From an uncultured Rikenellaceae bacterium (GTDB lineage Bacteria > Bacteroidota > Bacteroidia > Bacteroidales > Rikenellaceae): a stretch of 9,272 nt of DNA. This document shows positions 1 to 6,186 of this stretch, piece after piece (position 1 is the first letter of the stretch; each line of letters opens with the position of its first letter). The stretch is from assembly GCA_947038135.1 (NCBI GenBank), contig CAMQVM010000043.1, positions 1-9,272 on the forward strand, written 5' to 3'. The position numbers and the translations under genes are program-made. The notes under the pieces were generated by a model, which worked only from the letters and a program-made list of their open reading frames with translations, had not been told where the DNA came from and did no database searches.

Positions 1-589
1 CTTTTTTATAATCAAGCTTTAACTGAACTTTAGCAACTGCACGGTTTATTTTAATCATGGGGCTGCCTGCGGTGGTCCACTTGCCACTGCCATACATAGG
101 TAACCCGCTACTTAAAACTGCAAGACCATTAGCACTTTTTAGCTTTATAGCAGCTATCAAACCATCTTTGGTGATAGAACCTGCGGTGTTAATGAAATCT
201 GCAATCTCTCTATTGAAAATCACATGTACATCATCACCTACTGTAATATTATCTGCTGGTTTAAATGCTAAAATCTTTTTAACACCTGCCCCCTCGCCTA
301 CTGTGATTTTTGCATTTTCAACCTCGTTAACAAACTTTGGTGTAGCACTACCCACTGCATCTTTTGTATAAACTATGATGTATGCACTTTTGATGGCAAC
401 CTCTGCATCTAAGCCTACATCTGCCACTCGTGTTGCTGCATTGCTTAACTCAATGGGCATTTTAACGGTTACATACTGGTTTGTATCGCCCGAATCACCC
501 GAGTTATCTCTGTTTTTAGCACATCCAAAAAATGTTACTGCTAGGGCAATACAAACAGCCCATGTTTCTGATTTAATTAAATTTTTCAT
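1..589 (-). CDS. FimA/Mfa1-type fimbrillin-like lipoprotein (3' end missing)
   Basis: This is the N-terminal 196 codons of a probable surface fimbrial subunit; the gene runs off the left edge. The ATG at 589 opens a lipoprotein signal: basic start (MKNLIK), hydrophobic stretch at about residues 10-21, and a lipobox ending FFGC with Cys23 as the lipidation site. A low-complexity Ser/Asp/Gly/Asn linker follows (25-38). A beta-rich stretch then begins VTVKMPIEL, and the motif RAVAKVQLKL (183-192) is typical of the first domain of Bacteroidales Mfa1/FimA fimbrillins. In that family the precursor is exported as a lipoprotein, cut after an Arg near residue 46-50, and polymerised by strand exchange. 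Arg54 in the ATRVAD context sits in the expected place, but this is inference. The family call rests on pattern, not a search. It could instead be an anchor or tip subunit (Mfa2/FimB type), because the C-terminal half is not visible. A long leader upstream is described separately. Confidence 0.72.
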   Translation of the reverse strand, partial: MKNLIKSETWAVCIALAVTFFGCAKNRDNSGDSGDTNQYVTVKMPIELSNAATRVADVGLDAEVAIKSAYIIVYTKDAVGSATPKFVNEVENAKITVGEGAGVKKILAFKPADNITVGDDVHVIFNREIADFINTAGSITKDGLIAAIKLKSANGLAVLSSGLPMYGSGKWTTAGSPMIKINRAVAKVQLKLDYKK

Positions 590-634
590 GATATTGGTTT
601 TATTGTTATTATACTATATATAACTGAAAATAGA

Positions 635-674
635 AAAGCCCCAACATAAGGAATAAACCTTGTGTTGGAGCTTT
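635..674 (-). terminator. Hairpin with U-rich tail, probable intrinsic terminator or attenuator
   Basis: Arms 635-651 and 658-674 pair over 17 positions around the 6-nt loop 652-657. Only one position mismatches and one is a G-U wobble on either strand. On the minus strand the 3' arm runs into TTTTCTATTTTC, a fair U-tract; on the plus strand the flank is GATATATTG, so the minus orientation is favoured. It lies about 46 nt upstream of the fimbrillin ATG and downstream of the promoter-like motif. It could therefore end a short upstream RNA or act as an attenuator rather than closing the ABC transporter operon, whose stop codon is over 300 nt away. Confidence 0.5.
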
Positions 675-755
675 GATATATTGATTCAGATATCGATGAT
701 AACACCGAACTCTGAAAATTAATGTTGAAATATTTGGTAAAGTGTTTATTTTTGG

Positions 756-908
756 CTACTCGCGTGTGCGTGTAAGAAAATAAATCATTGTGTTGGTGTG
801 TGTGTGTGTTATAAAATTATCGACACAATCCAAGACAAAACAACCACCAGCTCCAATTAATTTGAAGTTGATAACTATATTACCTATTTGTTGCATCTCT
901 AAAATCAT
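756..908 (-). CDS. Possible 50-aa upstream ORF with Thr-His alternation (speculative)
   Basis: A small ORF starts with ATG at 908, about 15 nt after the predicted transcription start, and stops with TAG at 758-756. The predicted peptide begins MILEMQQIGNIVINF, has a Gly/Cys-rich middle (LIGAGGCFVLDC), and then a THTHTNT stretch encoded by the CA repeat. I do not recognise it as a named family. No Shine-Dalgarno sequence is visible, but these bacteria often lack one. It may be a leader peptide, a small conserved protein, or a chance frame through a structured RNA. Confidence 0.2.
   Translation of the reverse strand: MILEMQQIGNIVINFKLIGAGGCFVLDCVDNFITHTHTNTMIYFLTRTRE
796..809. repeat. (GT)7 dinucleotide microsatellite
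   Basis: Seven uninterrupted GT units on the plus strand (CA on the minus). A second alternating purine-pyrimidine stretch, CGCGTGTGCGTGT, lies nearby at 761-773. The tract sits inside the presumed transcribed leader of the fimbrillin gene. Short dinucleotide tracts of this kind can gain or lose units by polymerase slippage and thereby change upstream ORF frame, leader structure or spacing. Confidence 0.8.
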
Positions 909-929
909 AATCACATACTATTTAAACGA

Positions 930-959
930 CAAAGATACTAAATTAATTCAATAATCAAA
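930..959 (-). promoter_or_regulatory. Bacteroidetes-type promoter motif, presumably for the fimbrillin gene
   Basis: On the minus strand TTTG (959-956) is followed after 18 nt by TATCTTTG (937-930). The Bacteroidetes primary sigma-factor consensus is TTTG, about 19-21 nt, then TAnnTTTG; the spacer is slightly short. The predicted start is near 923. It begins 34 nt after the ATPase stop codon and points toward the fimbrillin gene. Confidence 0.5.
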
Positions 960-992
960 ATAAAATACTCTATTCAACAAAAACAACAAACC

Positions 993-1985
993 CTACAACC
1001 CAATAAACCGAACAGCCTCAGAAATAGACCCAACAGTAACAGAAGCATTAACAACAAACTCACCAACACCACGAGCTTCAATATGAGCCTTACACTCTGA
1101 GCTACGCTCCATAACAGGTTTATATCCATTACGAACAAGAGCATTTTTAAGCCAATATACAGCATCACTACTCCCCTCGACAGACACAAGCTCACTACCC
1201 TCTTGACGAATATGAAACATACCACTCGAAACATCAAACAACACCTTGCTATCATCTCGCTCATCAAATAACCGCTTTATATCGCCCGATAAAACCATAT
1301 CTTCAGTAGCACCACAAACAACACCATGTGTAGATGATAAAATCATCAACCTGTCAGCATAACGAAGCGTAGCTTCAAGGTCGTGAGTAGAGAGCACCAC
1401 TGTTTTATTAAGGTCACGAGCCACTTGGCGAAGCAACGAATATGTTTCAAGCCTACTTTTTACATCGAGAAAGGCGGTAGGCTCATCAAGGATAATAGTT
1501 TTACACTCTTGCGCTATAATTTTAGCAATCATAGCCTTTTGACGCTCTCCATCGCTCACCTGACTTATATAGCTCGACCTAAGATGTGATATACCTAACT
1601 GCTCAATAGCATACTCTACAACATCAACATCGACCTTTGAGAGTACCCCAAAGTAGTTGGTGTAAGGATGTCGCCCTAAAGCAACCAAGTCATATATTGT
1701 AAGCCCCCCATCAACAGGGCGCTTTGTTAACACCACCCCAACAGCCTTAGCCATCTCAAGCTTTGTGTAGCTATCAAAACGCCTAGCATCAATCAGCACC
1801 TCACCACCCAAAGCAGGAATAAACCCCGAAAGAGTCTTTATAAGCGTCGACTTACCTACTCCATTAGCTCCAAGAAGCGCAGTAAGTTCACCACTCTCAA
1901 TTTTAAAATTAAGTGTAGTATGCACTATCTTTTTACGTGTACGAGATAGCGAGTATCCTATAGTTAAGTCTTTAGCTTCTATCAT
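993..1985 (-). CDS. FecE-like ABC transporter ATPase of an iron/heme/cobalamin-type importer
   Basis: This is the cytoplasmic ATP-hydrolysing subunit that would power the FecCD permease encoded just upstream. In 330 residues one sees Walker A GANGVGKST (39-47), signature VSDGERQK (143-150), Walker B TIILDEPT (163-170, catalytic Glu168), the D-loop AFLD (171-174) and switch His201 in STHD. The Q-loop is atypical: the usual Gln is absent and the segment reads VVLTKRP (85-90) before LTIYDLVALGR, a form I associate with Bacteroidetes members of this family. The core ends near residue 245. About 80 extra residues (246-330) form a C-terminal domain, which makes the protein longer than the roughly 255 residues usual for FecE/BtuD. 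The start ATG overlaps the permease stop by 4 nt, indicating translational coupling. The substrate cannot be read from the ATPase. Confidence 0.93.
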   Translation of the reverse strand: MIEAKDLTIGYSLSRTRKKIVHTTLNFKIESGELTALLGANGVGKSTLIKTLSGFIPALGGEVLIDARRFDSYTKLEMAKAVGVVLTKRPVDGGLTIYDLVALGRHPYTNYFGVLSKVDVDVVEYAIEQLGISHLRSSYISQVSDGERQKAMIAKIIAQECKTIILDEPTAFLDVKSRLETYSLLRQVARDLNKTVVLSTHDLEATLRYADRLMILSSTHGVVCGATEDMVLSGDIKRLFDERDDSKVLFDVSSGMFHIRQEGSELVSVEGSSDAVYWLKNALVRNGYKPVMERSSECKAHIEARGVGEFVVNASVTVGSISEAVRFIGL

Positions 1986-3004
1986 TGGTTGAAGTATGGA
2001 ATTTTATTTTTATTGACAATAACATATATAATCACTGGCGCACCCAAAAATGGAGTAATAACATTTATAGGAACTACAATATCGCCACCAATAGTATTAG
2101 ACAGCAAGTTGCAGATAAGTGTTACGCAAGCACCAATTAAAATAGTTGTAGGTAGTAGATGTTTATGGTTAGATGTACCCAACATAAGACGTGCAATATG
2201 AGGAGTAGCAAGACCAATAAATGATATAGGACCACAAAAGGCAGTGACAACAGATGTTAATAAACCAGTAGATATAATAATAAGCATACGTGTTTTTTTA
2301 ACATTTACACCCAAGTTTTCACAATACTCCTCACCAAGCAACAAACCATTGAGCGGCTTAATAAGGAGTATTGCAATCAACAAAGCAAATGATATAAGCC
2401 CCACAAAGTAGTATAAATTTTGCGATGATACAGCCGAAAAGTTACCTAAACCCCACATTACAAAGCTATAAACGCCCTCAGAGGTGGCAAGAAAACTAAG
2501 CAGCGACACCACCGACGAGGTAACATAACCTAGCATGATACCCACAATCAAAAGCATTACATTATTTTTAACCCTCATAGAGAAGAGAAGAATCAGCGCA
2601 AGTATAAAAAAAGCACCTATCACCGCCCCAAACGTAACAGCTAAATGTCCTGCAATACCCACAGCAGAGATACTACCACCAAGCAGCAGTGTTACCACCG
2701 CCACCCCAACACTAGCTCCTGAGCTAATACCTAATATAGAGGGAGAGGCTAAAGGGTTGCTAAATAGCGTTTGTAGCATAAGCCCACTAATAGCCAAAGC
2801 AGCACCACTCATAGTGGCAGTTATAGCTTGTGGCAGACGTGAGTGCGACAGTATAACATCGTGTACTTCGTTTCCACCCCCACCAAACAGCGACTGCAAA
2901 ACATCACCCAAAGGGATATTTACAGCTCCTAAGCAGATGTTAAGCACAAAAAGCAAAAGCAGCAGCAGTGTAAGCATTATATAGTATAACTTGTAGCTCT
3001 TCAT
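1982..3004 (-). CDS. FecCD-family ABC transporter permease
   Basis: This is the inner-membrane channel subunit for import of an iron-siderophore, heme or vitamin B12-like compound (BtuC/FecCD/FhuB family). At 340 residues it has the usual length and is almost entirely hydrophobic, consistent with about ten membrane helices. Family landmarks are the N-terminal SRLPQA (54-60), SGLMLQTLFSNPLASP (73-88) running into LGISSGAS (91-98), and the coupling region CGPISFIGLATPHIAR (257-272), which contacts the ATPase. It follows the binding-protein gene after 60 nt and overlaps the ATPase gene by 4 nt. The ATG at 3004 gives a short cytoplasmic lead (MKSYKLYY) before helix 1, so no alternative start is needed. 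Confidence 0.95.
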   Translation of the reverse strand: MKSYKLYYIMLTLLLLLLFVLNICLGAVNIPLGDVLQSLFGGGGNEVHDVILSHSRLPQAITATMSGAALAISGLMLQTLFSNPLASPSILGISSGASVGVAVVTLLLGGSISAVGIAGHLAVTFGAVIGAFFILALILLFSMRVKNNVMLLIVGIMLGYVTSSVVSLLSFLATSEGVYSFVMWGLGNFSAVSSQNLYYFVGLISFALLIAILLIKPLNGLLLGEEYCENLGVNVKKTRMLIIISTGLLTSVVTAFCGPISFIGLATPHIARLMLGTSNHKHLLPTTILIGACVTLICNLLSNTIGGDIVVPINVITPFLGAPVIIYVIVNKNKIPYFNQ

Positions 3005-3038
3005 TGTATTATTATTAGTATCGTATAGTAAATATAAA

Positions 3039-3057
3039 TGGTATTACAGTTATACCA
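3039..3057. repeat. Imperfect palindrome between binding-protein and permease genes
   Basis: The 19-nt sequence TGGTATTACAGTTATACCA has self-complementary outer 6-bp arms and matches its own reverse complement except at three positions. It lies in the 60-nt gap between the binding-protein stop and the permease ATG. It may be a small hairpin affecting mRNA decay or relative expression of the two genes; no U-tract follows on either strand. Confidence 0.35.
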
Positions 3058-3064
3058 ACAACAA

Positions 3065-4183
3065 CTATTTGATAGGTGTAAAATAGGTAGTAGTATAATC
3101 AGGAAGAAGCGAAGGGTATAATATCTTCACATAATCCATAACAATCAAATCGGGGGTAAATAAAGTGGTGGTAAAAAGTGGCTTATTTGCGGTATTACAC
3201 CCATATATACGCCTCTTTTTAAAGGGGGTAAAACTGGCATAACTAACATAGTCAGCCTTCAACTCGTCATAGGTAAGATCAGCAGCACTATTATAGTAGG
3301 TAATAAACCAAGTGTCAGCATCTTTAGCTTCAGCAAAAACACTCTCGAATGATAAATTAAGAGCACCCTGCCCCTTGGTGTCTTGCCAATAGTAGCTAGC
3401 AGCTGCATCACGGTATATATTTGCCATATAACTACCTCCTGCCGCCACATGCCACGCTTGACCATATCGTTTACCTGGCAAGATAGTTTTTTTAGATGTT
3501 ACAGTAGCAGCAACCTCTTTAGCTTTAAGATAGCGTGATTCTATGCCATTAAAAAGCGAGTCGGCAAGCTTTTCTTTGCCAATAAATGCTGCAATAAACT
3601 TTATCCACTCGCTGTGACCGAGCGGAGAGGGCTCCATATAAGCAGCACACTCAATAATAGGAACACCAAGCTTTTCAACCGCTCCATAACCTGTATTTTG
3701 ATAGGGGTCGGTAATTATACCATCAGACTTAAGAGATACAAGCTTCTCAATAGATGGCATAGTACCCTGACCAAGATCAACGACCTCGCCGTTAGCAAGA
3801 CGTTTTTTAATGCTCTCAATAGGAATATACTCACCCTCACAAACACCAACTATACTTTCGCTAGCTCCAAGAAAGTCTATTATAGAGGCAGACACACTAG
3901 TGTAAGTCACCGCACGCTCTAATGGAACTCTTACAATAGTACCTGAGGGAAGCGAGTCGGGGATAGGTGCTAGCTTATCAACTAGAATATAACTATGCAA
4001 CAGACGTGTTGTGTCCCACGGATTAATAACGTTTACCACCTTATAACCATCTCCATTAGCAATAGTAAAACCCTTAGCATAACCTAAAGGCTTAACATCA
4101 AGCTCATCGACTTTGGCACTTCCATACTGCCCTCCACAGCTCCATGTAACTAATGATATTATAAATATTGTAAGATATCTCAT
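3065..4183 (-). CDS. Periplasmic substrate-binding lipoprotein (BtuF/FepB-like)
   Basis: This is the solute-binding component of the importer, tethered in the periplasm and delivering substrate to the FecCD permease. I start it at the ATG at 4183 (372 aa). That start gives a clean lipoprotein signal: MRYLTIFIISLVTWSC, with Cys16 lipidated. The longer start at 4222 would add 13 residues, bury the signal and overlap the upstream gene by 28 nt. The fold matches the helical-backbone binding-protein family: a beta-rich N-terminal lead with INPWDT, a first lobe with SASIIDFLGA and VGVCEGEYI, a linking region DLGQGTMPSIEKLVSLKSDG, and a second lobe with GKRYGQAWHVAAGGSYMANI and a Trp/Tyr-rich segment. 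Ligand residues cannot be assigned, so heme, a siderophore or cobalamin all remain possible. The gene follows the RNA methyltransferase stop by 11 nt. Confidence 0.88.
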   Translation of the reverse strand: MRYLTIFIISLVTWSCGGQYGSAKVDELDVKPLGYAKGFTIANGDGYKVVNVINPWDTTRLLHSYILVDKLAPIPDSLPSGTIVRVPLERAVTYTSVSASIIDFLGASESIVGVCEGEYIPIESIKKRLANGEVVDLGQGTMPSIEKLVSLKSDGIITDPYQNTGYGAVEKLGVPIIECAAYMEPSPLGHSEWIKFIAAFIGKEKLADSLFNGIESRYLKAKEVAATVTSKKTILPGKRYGQAWHVAAGGSYMANIYRDAAASYYWQDTKGQGALNLSFESVFAEAKDADTWFITYYNSAADLTYDELKADYVSYASFTPFKKRRIYGCNTANKPLFTTTLFTPDLIVMDYVKILYPSLLPDYTTTYFTPIK

Positions 4184-4194
4184 AGTATTATATA

Positions 4195-4722
4195 TTATCG
4201 TAATTGTGAAAAAAAATGCCACATAACCACTCCCGCAGCTACCGATACATTAATTGAGTGTTTGGTACCCTCTTGTGGTATTTCTATACAGTGATCACAA
4301 ACATCAATCACCTCTTGCGACACACCATTAACCTCATTACCTACAACTAAGGCATACTTTACCTCTTTCAACGGCACAAAATCGCTAAGAGATATACTTG
4401 CCTCTACCTGTTCAATAGCTATAATGGTGTAACCCTCAGCCTTTAGCTTTTGCACTGCTACCAGCGCCTCGGCCTCATAGCTCCAACTCATAGATAGCTC
4501 TGCACCAAGTGCTGTTTTATGTATCTCTTTTGATGGAGGTGTAGAGCTAATACCACAAAGCACTATCTTCTCTATACAAAAAGCGTCGCCAGTGCGGAAA
4601 AAAGAGCCAATATTATTTTGACTCCTAACACTGTCTGACACAAGCACAATAGGATACTTAGCAGCTGTTTTAAACTCCTCGACGCTAACTCGTCCAAGCT
4701 CTTGATTAGTTATTTTACGCAT
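4195..4722 (-). CDS. TrmH/SpoU-family RNA 2'-O-methyltransferase
   Basis: This cytoplasmic SPOUT enzyme transfers a methyl group from S-adenosylmethionine to a ribose 2'-OH in tRNA or rRNA. All three SpoU motifs are present, numbered from the chosen start (175 aa): motif 1 NNIGSFFRTGDAF (36-48, with the catalytic-type Arg43), motif 2 VVGNEVNGVS (126-135), and motif 3 IEIPQEGTKHSINVSVAAG (146-164), which forms the knotted SAM site. The protein is short and has only a small N-terminal lead, with no separate RNA-binding domain. I chose the ATG at 4722 because relatives I recall begin MRKL, and because it lies 1 nt after the panB stop. The upstream ATG at 4743 would overlap panB by 20 nt and add MSQNSIS. 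The exact RNA target is not evident. It is co-transcribed with panB upstream and the importer downstream. Confidence 0.9.
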   Translation of the reverse strand: MRKITNQELGRVSVEEFKTAAKYPIVLVSDSVRSQNNIGSFFRTGDAFCIEKIVLCGISSTPPSKEIHKTALGAELSMSWSYEAEALVAVQKLKAEGYTIIAIEQVEASISLSDFVPLKEVKYALVVGNEVNGVSQEVIDVCDHCIEIPQEGTKHSINVSVAAGVVMWHFFSQLR

Positions 4723-4723
4723 A

Positions 4724-5539
4724 CTAATACTGTTCTGACTCATTAGGAAAATCGCCGCTTTTTACATCGGCACAATAGCTCTGTACTGCCTCAGTCATGA
4801 TAGTAAACAGATCGGCATAACGACGCAAAAAGCGTGGTGAAAACTCATTATTGATACCTAGCATATCATGTATAACAAGCACCTGCCCATCAACATCACC
4901 TCCAGCACCAATACCTATAACTGGTATAGTTAACGCCTCGGCCACCCTTTTAGATAGCTCAGCAGGGATCTTTTCGAGCACCACCGCACAACATCCAGCT
5001 TTTTCGAGCAGCAACGCATCTTCAAAGAGCTTGTCTGCCTCCTCTTGACCCTTTGCTCTTACTGCATAAGTGCCATATTTATTTATCGATTGTGGTGTAA
5101 GCCCAAGATGCCCCATTACAGGTATTCCTGCCGTGAGTATACGCTCAACAGAGTCTAAAACCTCACTACCACCCTCTAGCTTTATACAGTCTGCCTCAGT
5201 CTCTTTCATTATTCTTATAGCTGACGCAAGAGCTGCAAGTGAATTTCCTTGATATGTTCCAAATGGCATATCGACTACTACCAACGCCTTTTTAACTCCA
5301 CGAGTTACCGATTGACCATGATAAATCATGTGATCGAGAGTCATAGGTAGGGTTGTTTGAAACCCAGCAAGCACATTTGCTGCCGAGTCGCCAACTAATA
5401 TAACATCTACTCCTGCGTTATCAACAATCTGCGCCATAGTGTAATCATACGCTGTTAACATAGATATCTTTTCACCTCTAGCCTTCATCTCTTTAAGGCG
5501 ATAGGTTGTTACCGCTCTTCTTGCTCCTTCTACTGACAT
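4724..5539 (-). CDS. panB: 3-methyl-2-oxobutanoate hydroxymethyltransferase (ketopantoate hydroxymethyltransferase)
   Basis: This cytoplasmic enzyme adds a hydroxymethyl group from 5,10-methylene-tetrahydrofolate to 2-oxoisovalerate, giving ketopantoate, the first step of the pantothenate branch leading to coenzyme A. The 271-residue length fits the family. Recognisable elements are MLTAYDYTMAQ (27-37), the VGDSAAN loop (49-55) with metal-binding Asp51, VVDMPFG (88-94) with Asp90, KLEGG (120-124) with Glu122, MGHLGLTPQ (142-150) and VLEKIP (187-192) with Glu189, plus GIGAG (209-213) and the downstream QVLVIHDMLG. These match the E. coli PanB metal, substrate and catalytic positions with a small offset. 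No other pantothenate gene (panC, panD, panE) is nearby. A DUF4924 gene lies 22 nt upstream and the methyltransferase gene follows at once. Confidence 0.97.
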   Translation of the reverse strand: MSVEGARRAVTTYRLKEMKARGEKISMLTAYDYTMAQIVDNAGVDVILVGDSAANVLAGFQTTLPMTLDHMIYHGQSVTRGVKKALVVVDMPFGTYQGNSLAALASAIRIMKETEADCIKLEGGSEVLDSVERILTAGIPVMGHLGLTPQSINKYGTYAVRAKGQEEADKLFEDALLLEKAGCCAVVLEKIPAELSKRVAEALTIPVIGIGAGGDVDGQVLVIHDMLGINNEFSPRFLRRYADLFTIMTEAVQSYCADVKSGDFPNESEQY

Positions 5540-5561
5540 TATATAACTTTTAAATCTCTAA

Positions 5562-6113
5562 TTATTCTGCTTTACTATATAAATCTAACTCTCCACGCTC
5601 TACCTTCAAAAACAGATGCGAGAGTGTTGCGATAACTGGTGATATCAACTCTAATACATCTTTATCGAACTGGTCGGGACGCTTCATTCGCTGAAGCATC
5701 ACACCATATAGCGCTCTAAAACACAACTCTATATCATTATTGCTCTTCTCATCAAGACGCTTTGAAAGCTCCTCAAGGTGCGGAGCTAACTCTAAAAACA
5801 GGGGTACATAGGTTACACCTGCATCGCTTTTTAGTAGTTTTAAATGAAGATCATAAAGCTCACCTATAAGGTGAGTAGTGTGCTCTAGGTGTCCATGATC
5901 TGACTTTCCCTCGCTCTTTAGGAGGTTGACCATATCAACATACCAAAAAAGCAACATCTTTTTCTGCTCATCATCTATATCGTGCATATCTACAAGACTC
6001 TTTTTTATCTTCTCCTCATCAAGCTCTAAGGCTCTAAACAAGTCTTCAAGCTGCCAAAGGTATAAAATATACTCTGCAATATTCTCTTTTCGTTTTATTT
6101 TTGCTGTTAACAT
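5562..6113 (-). CDS. DUF4924-family protein of unknown function
   Basis: This is an all-helical, charged, soluble protein of 183 residues with no signal peptide or membrane segment, so probably cytoplasmic. The N-terminal segment KRKENIAEYILYLWQLED (7-24) and the pattern of hydrophobic helices with a late FRALYGVMLQRMKR segment match my recollection of DUF4924, a family found mainly in Bacteroidetes and without a known role. No catalytic motif is visible. It sits 22 nt upstream of panB, and panB neighbours are often the only clue available for this family. I saw no convincing TAnnTTTG box in the 73-nt gap upstream, so transcription may start further up, within or before the ROK gene. The family assignment is from memory of its N-terminus. 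Confidence 0.72.
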   Translation of the reverse strand: MLTAKIKRKENIAEYILYLWQLEDLFRALELDEEKIKKSLVDMHDIDDEQKKMLLFWYVDMVNLLKSEGKSDHGHLEHTTHLIGELYDLHLKLLKSDAGVTYVPLFLELAPHLEELSKRLDEKSNNDIELCFRALYGVMLQRMKRPDQFDKDVLELISPVIATLSHLFLKVERGELDLYSKAE

Positions 6114-6186
6114 AATTTATCTTTATATTATTTACGGTTAGTTTTAATTTAACTTATAAGAAAGTAGGCTGTTAGCACAAAGAGTG

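Larger units (their letters stand above)
590..992 (-). other. 403-nt intergenic region, apparently the fimbrillin leader
   Basis: No established gene lies here. Read on the minus strand it contains, in order: the end of the upstream ATPase gene without an obvious hairpin terminator of its own, a promoter-like motif (959-930), a possible 50-codon ORF (908-756), a CA-rich tract, a terminator-like hairpin (674-635), and about 45 nt of AT-rich sequence before the fimbrillin ATG. If the promoter motif is real, the leader is about 330 nt long, far longer than needed for ribosome loading. That suggests post-initiation control or a separate small RNA. Confidence 0.5.

Noticed and set aside
57..623. 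Two open frames on the plus strand (57-371 and 375-623)
   Set aside because: They lie opposite the fimbrillin-like gene, whose minus-strand frame is continuous and carries a lipoprotein signal and family motif; the plus-strand peptides have no recognisable features.
974..1267. 97-aa minus-strand frame overlapping the 3' end of the ATPase gene
   Set aside because: It is an alternate frame of the ATPase C-terminal domain; its Leu/Val/Cys-rich peptide is a by-product of the G/T-rich coding strand.
2535..2984. 149-aa plus-strand frame inside the permease gene
   Set aside because: It is antisense to the permease, which matches FecCD over its whole length; the Pro/Ser/Thr-rich product is typical of an antisense shadow.
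4184..4222. Upstream start for the binding-protein gene
   Set aside because: It would place 13 residues before a good lipoprotein signal and overlap the methyltransferase gene by 28 nt.
4723..4743. Upstream start for the RNA methyltransferase gene
   Set aside because: It cannot be excluded, but it adds only MSQNSIS within panB and does not match the MRK beginning I recall for relatives.
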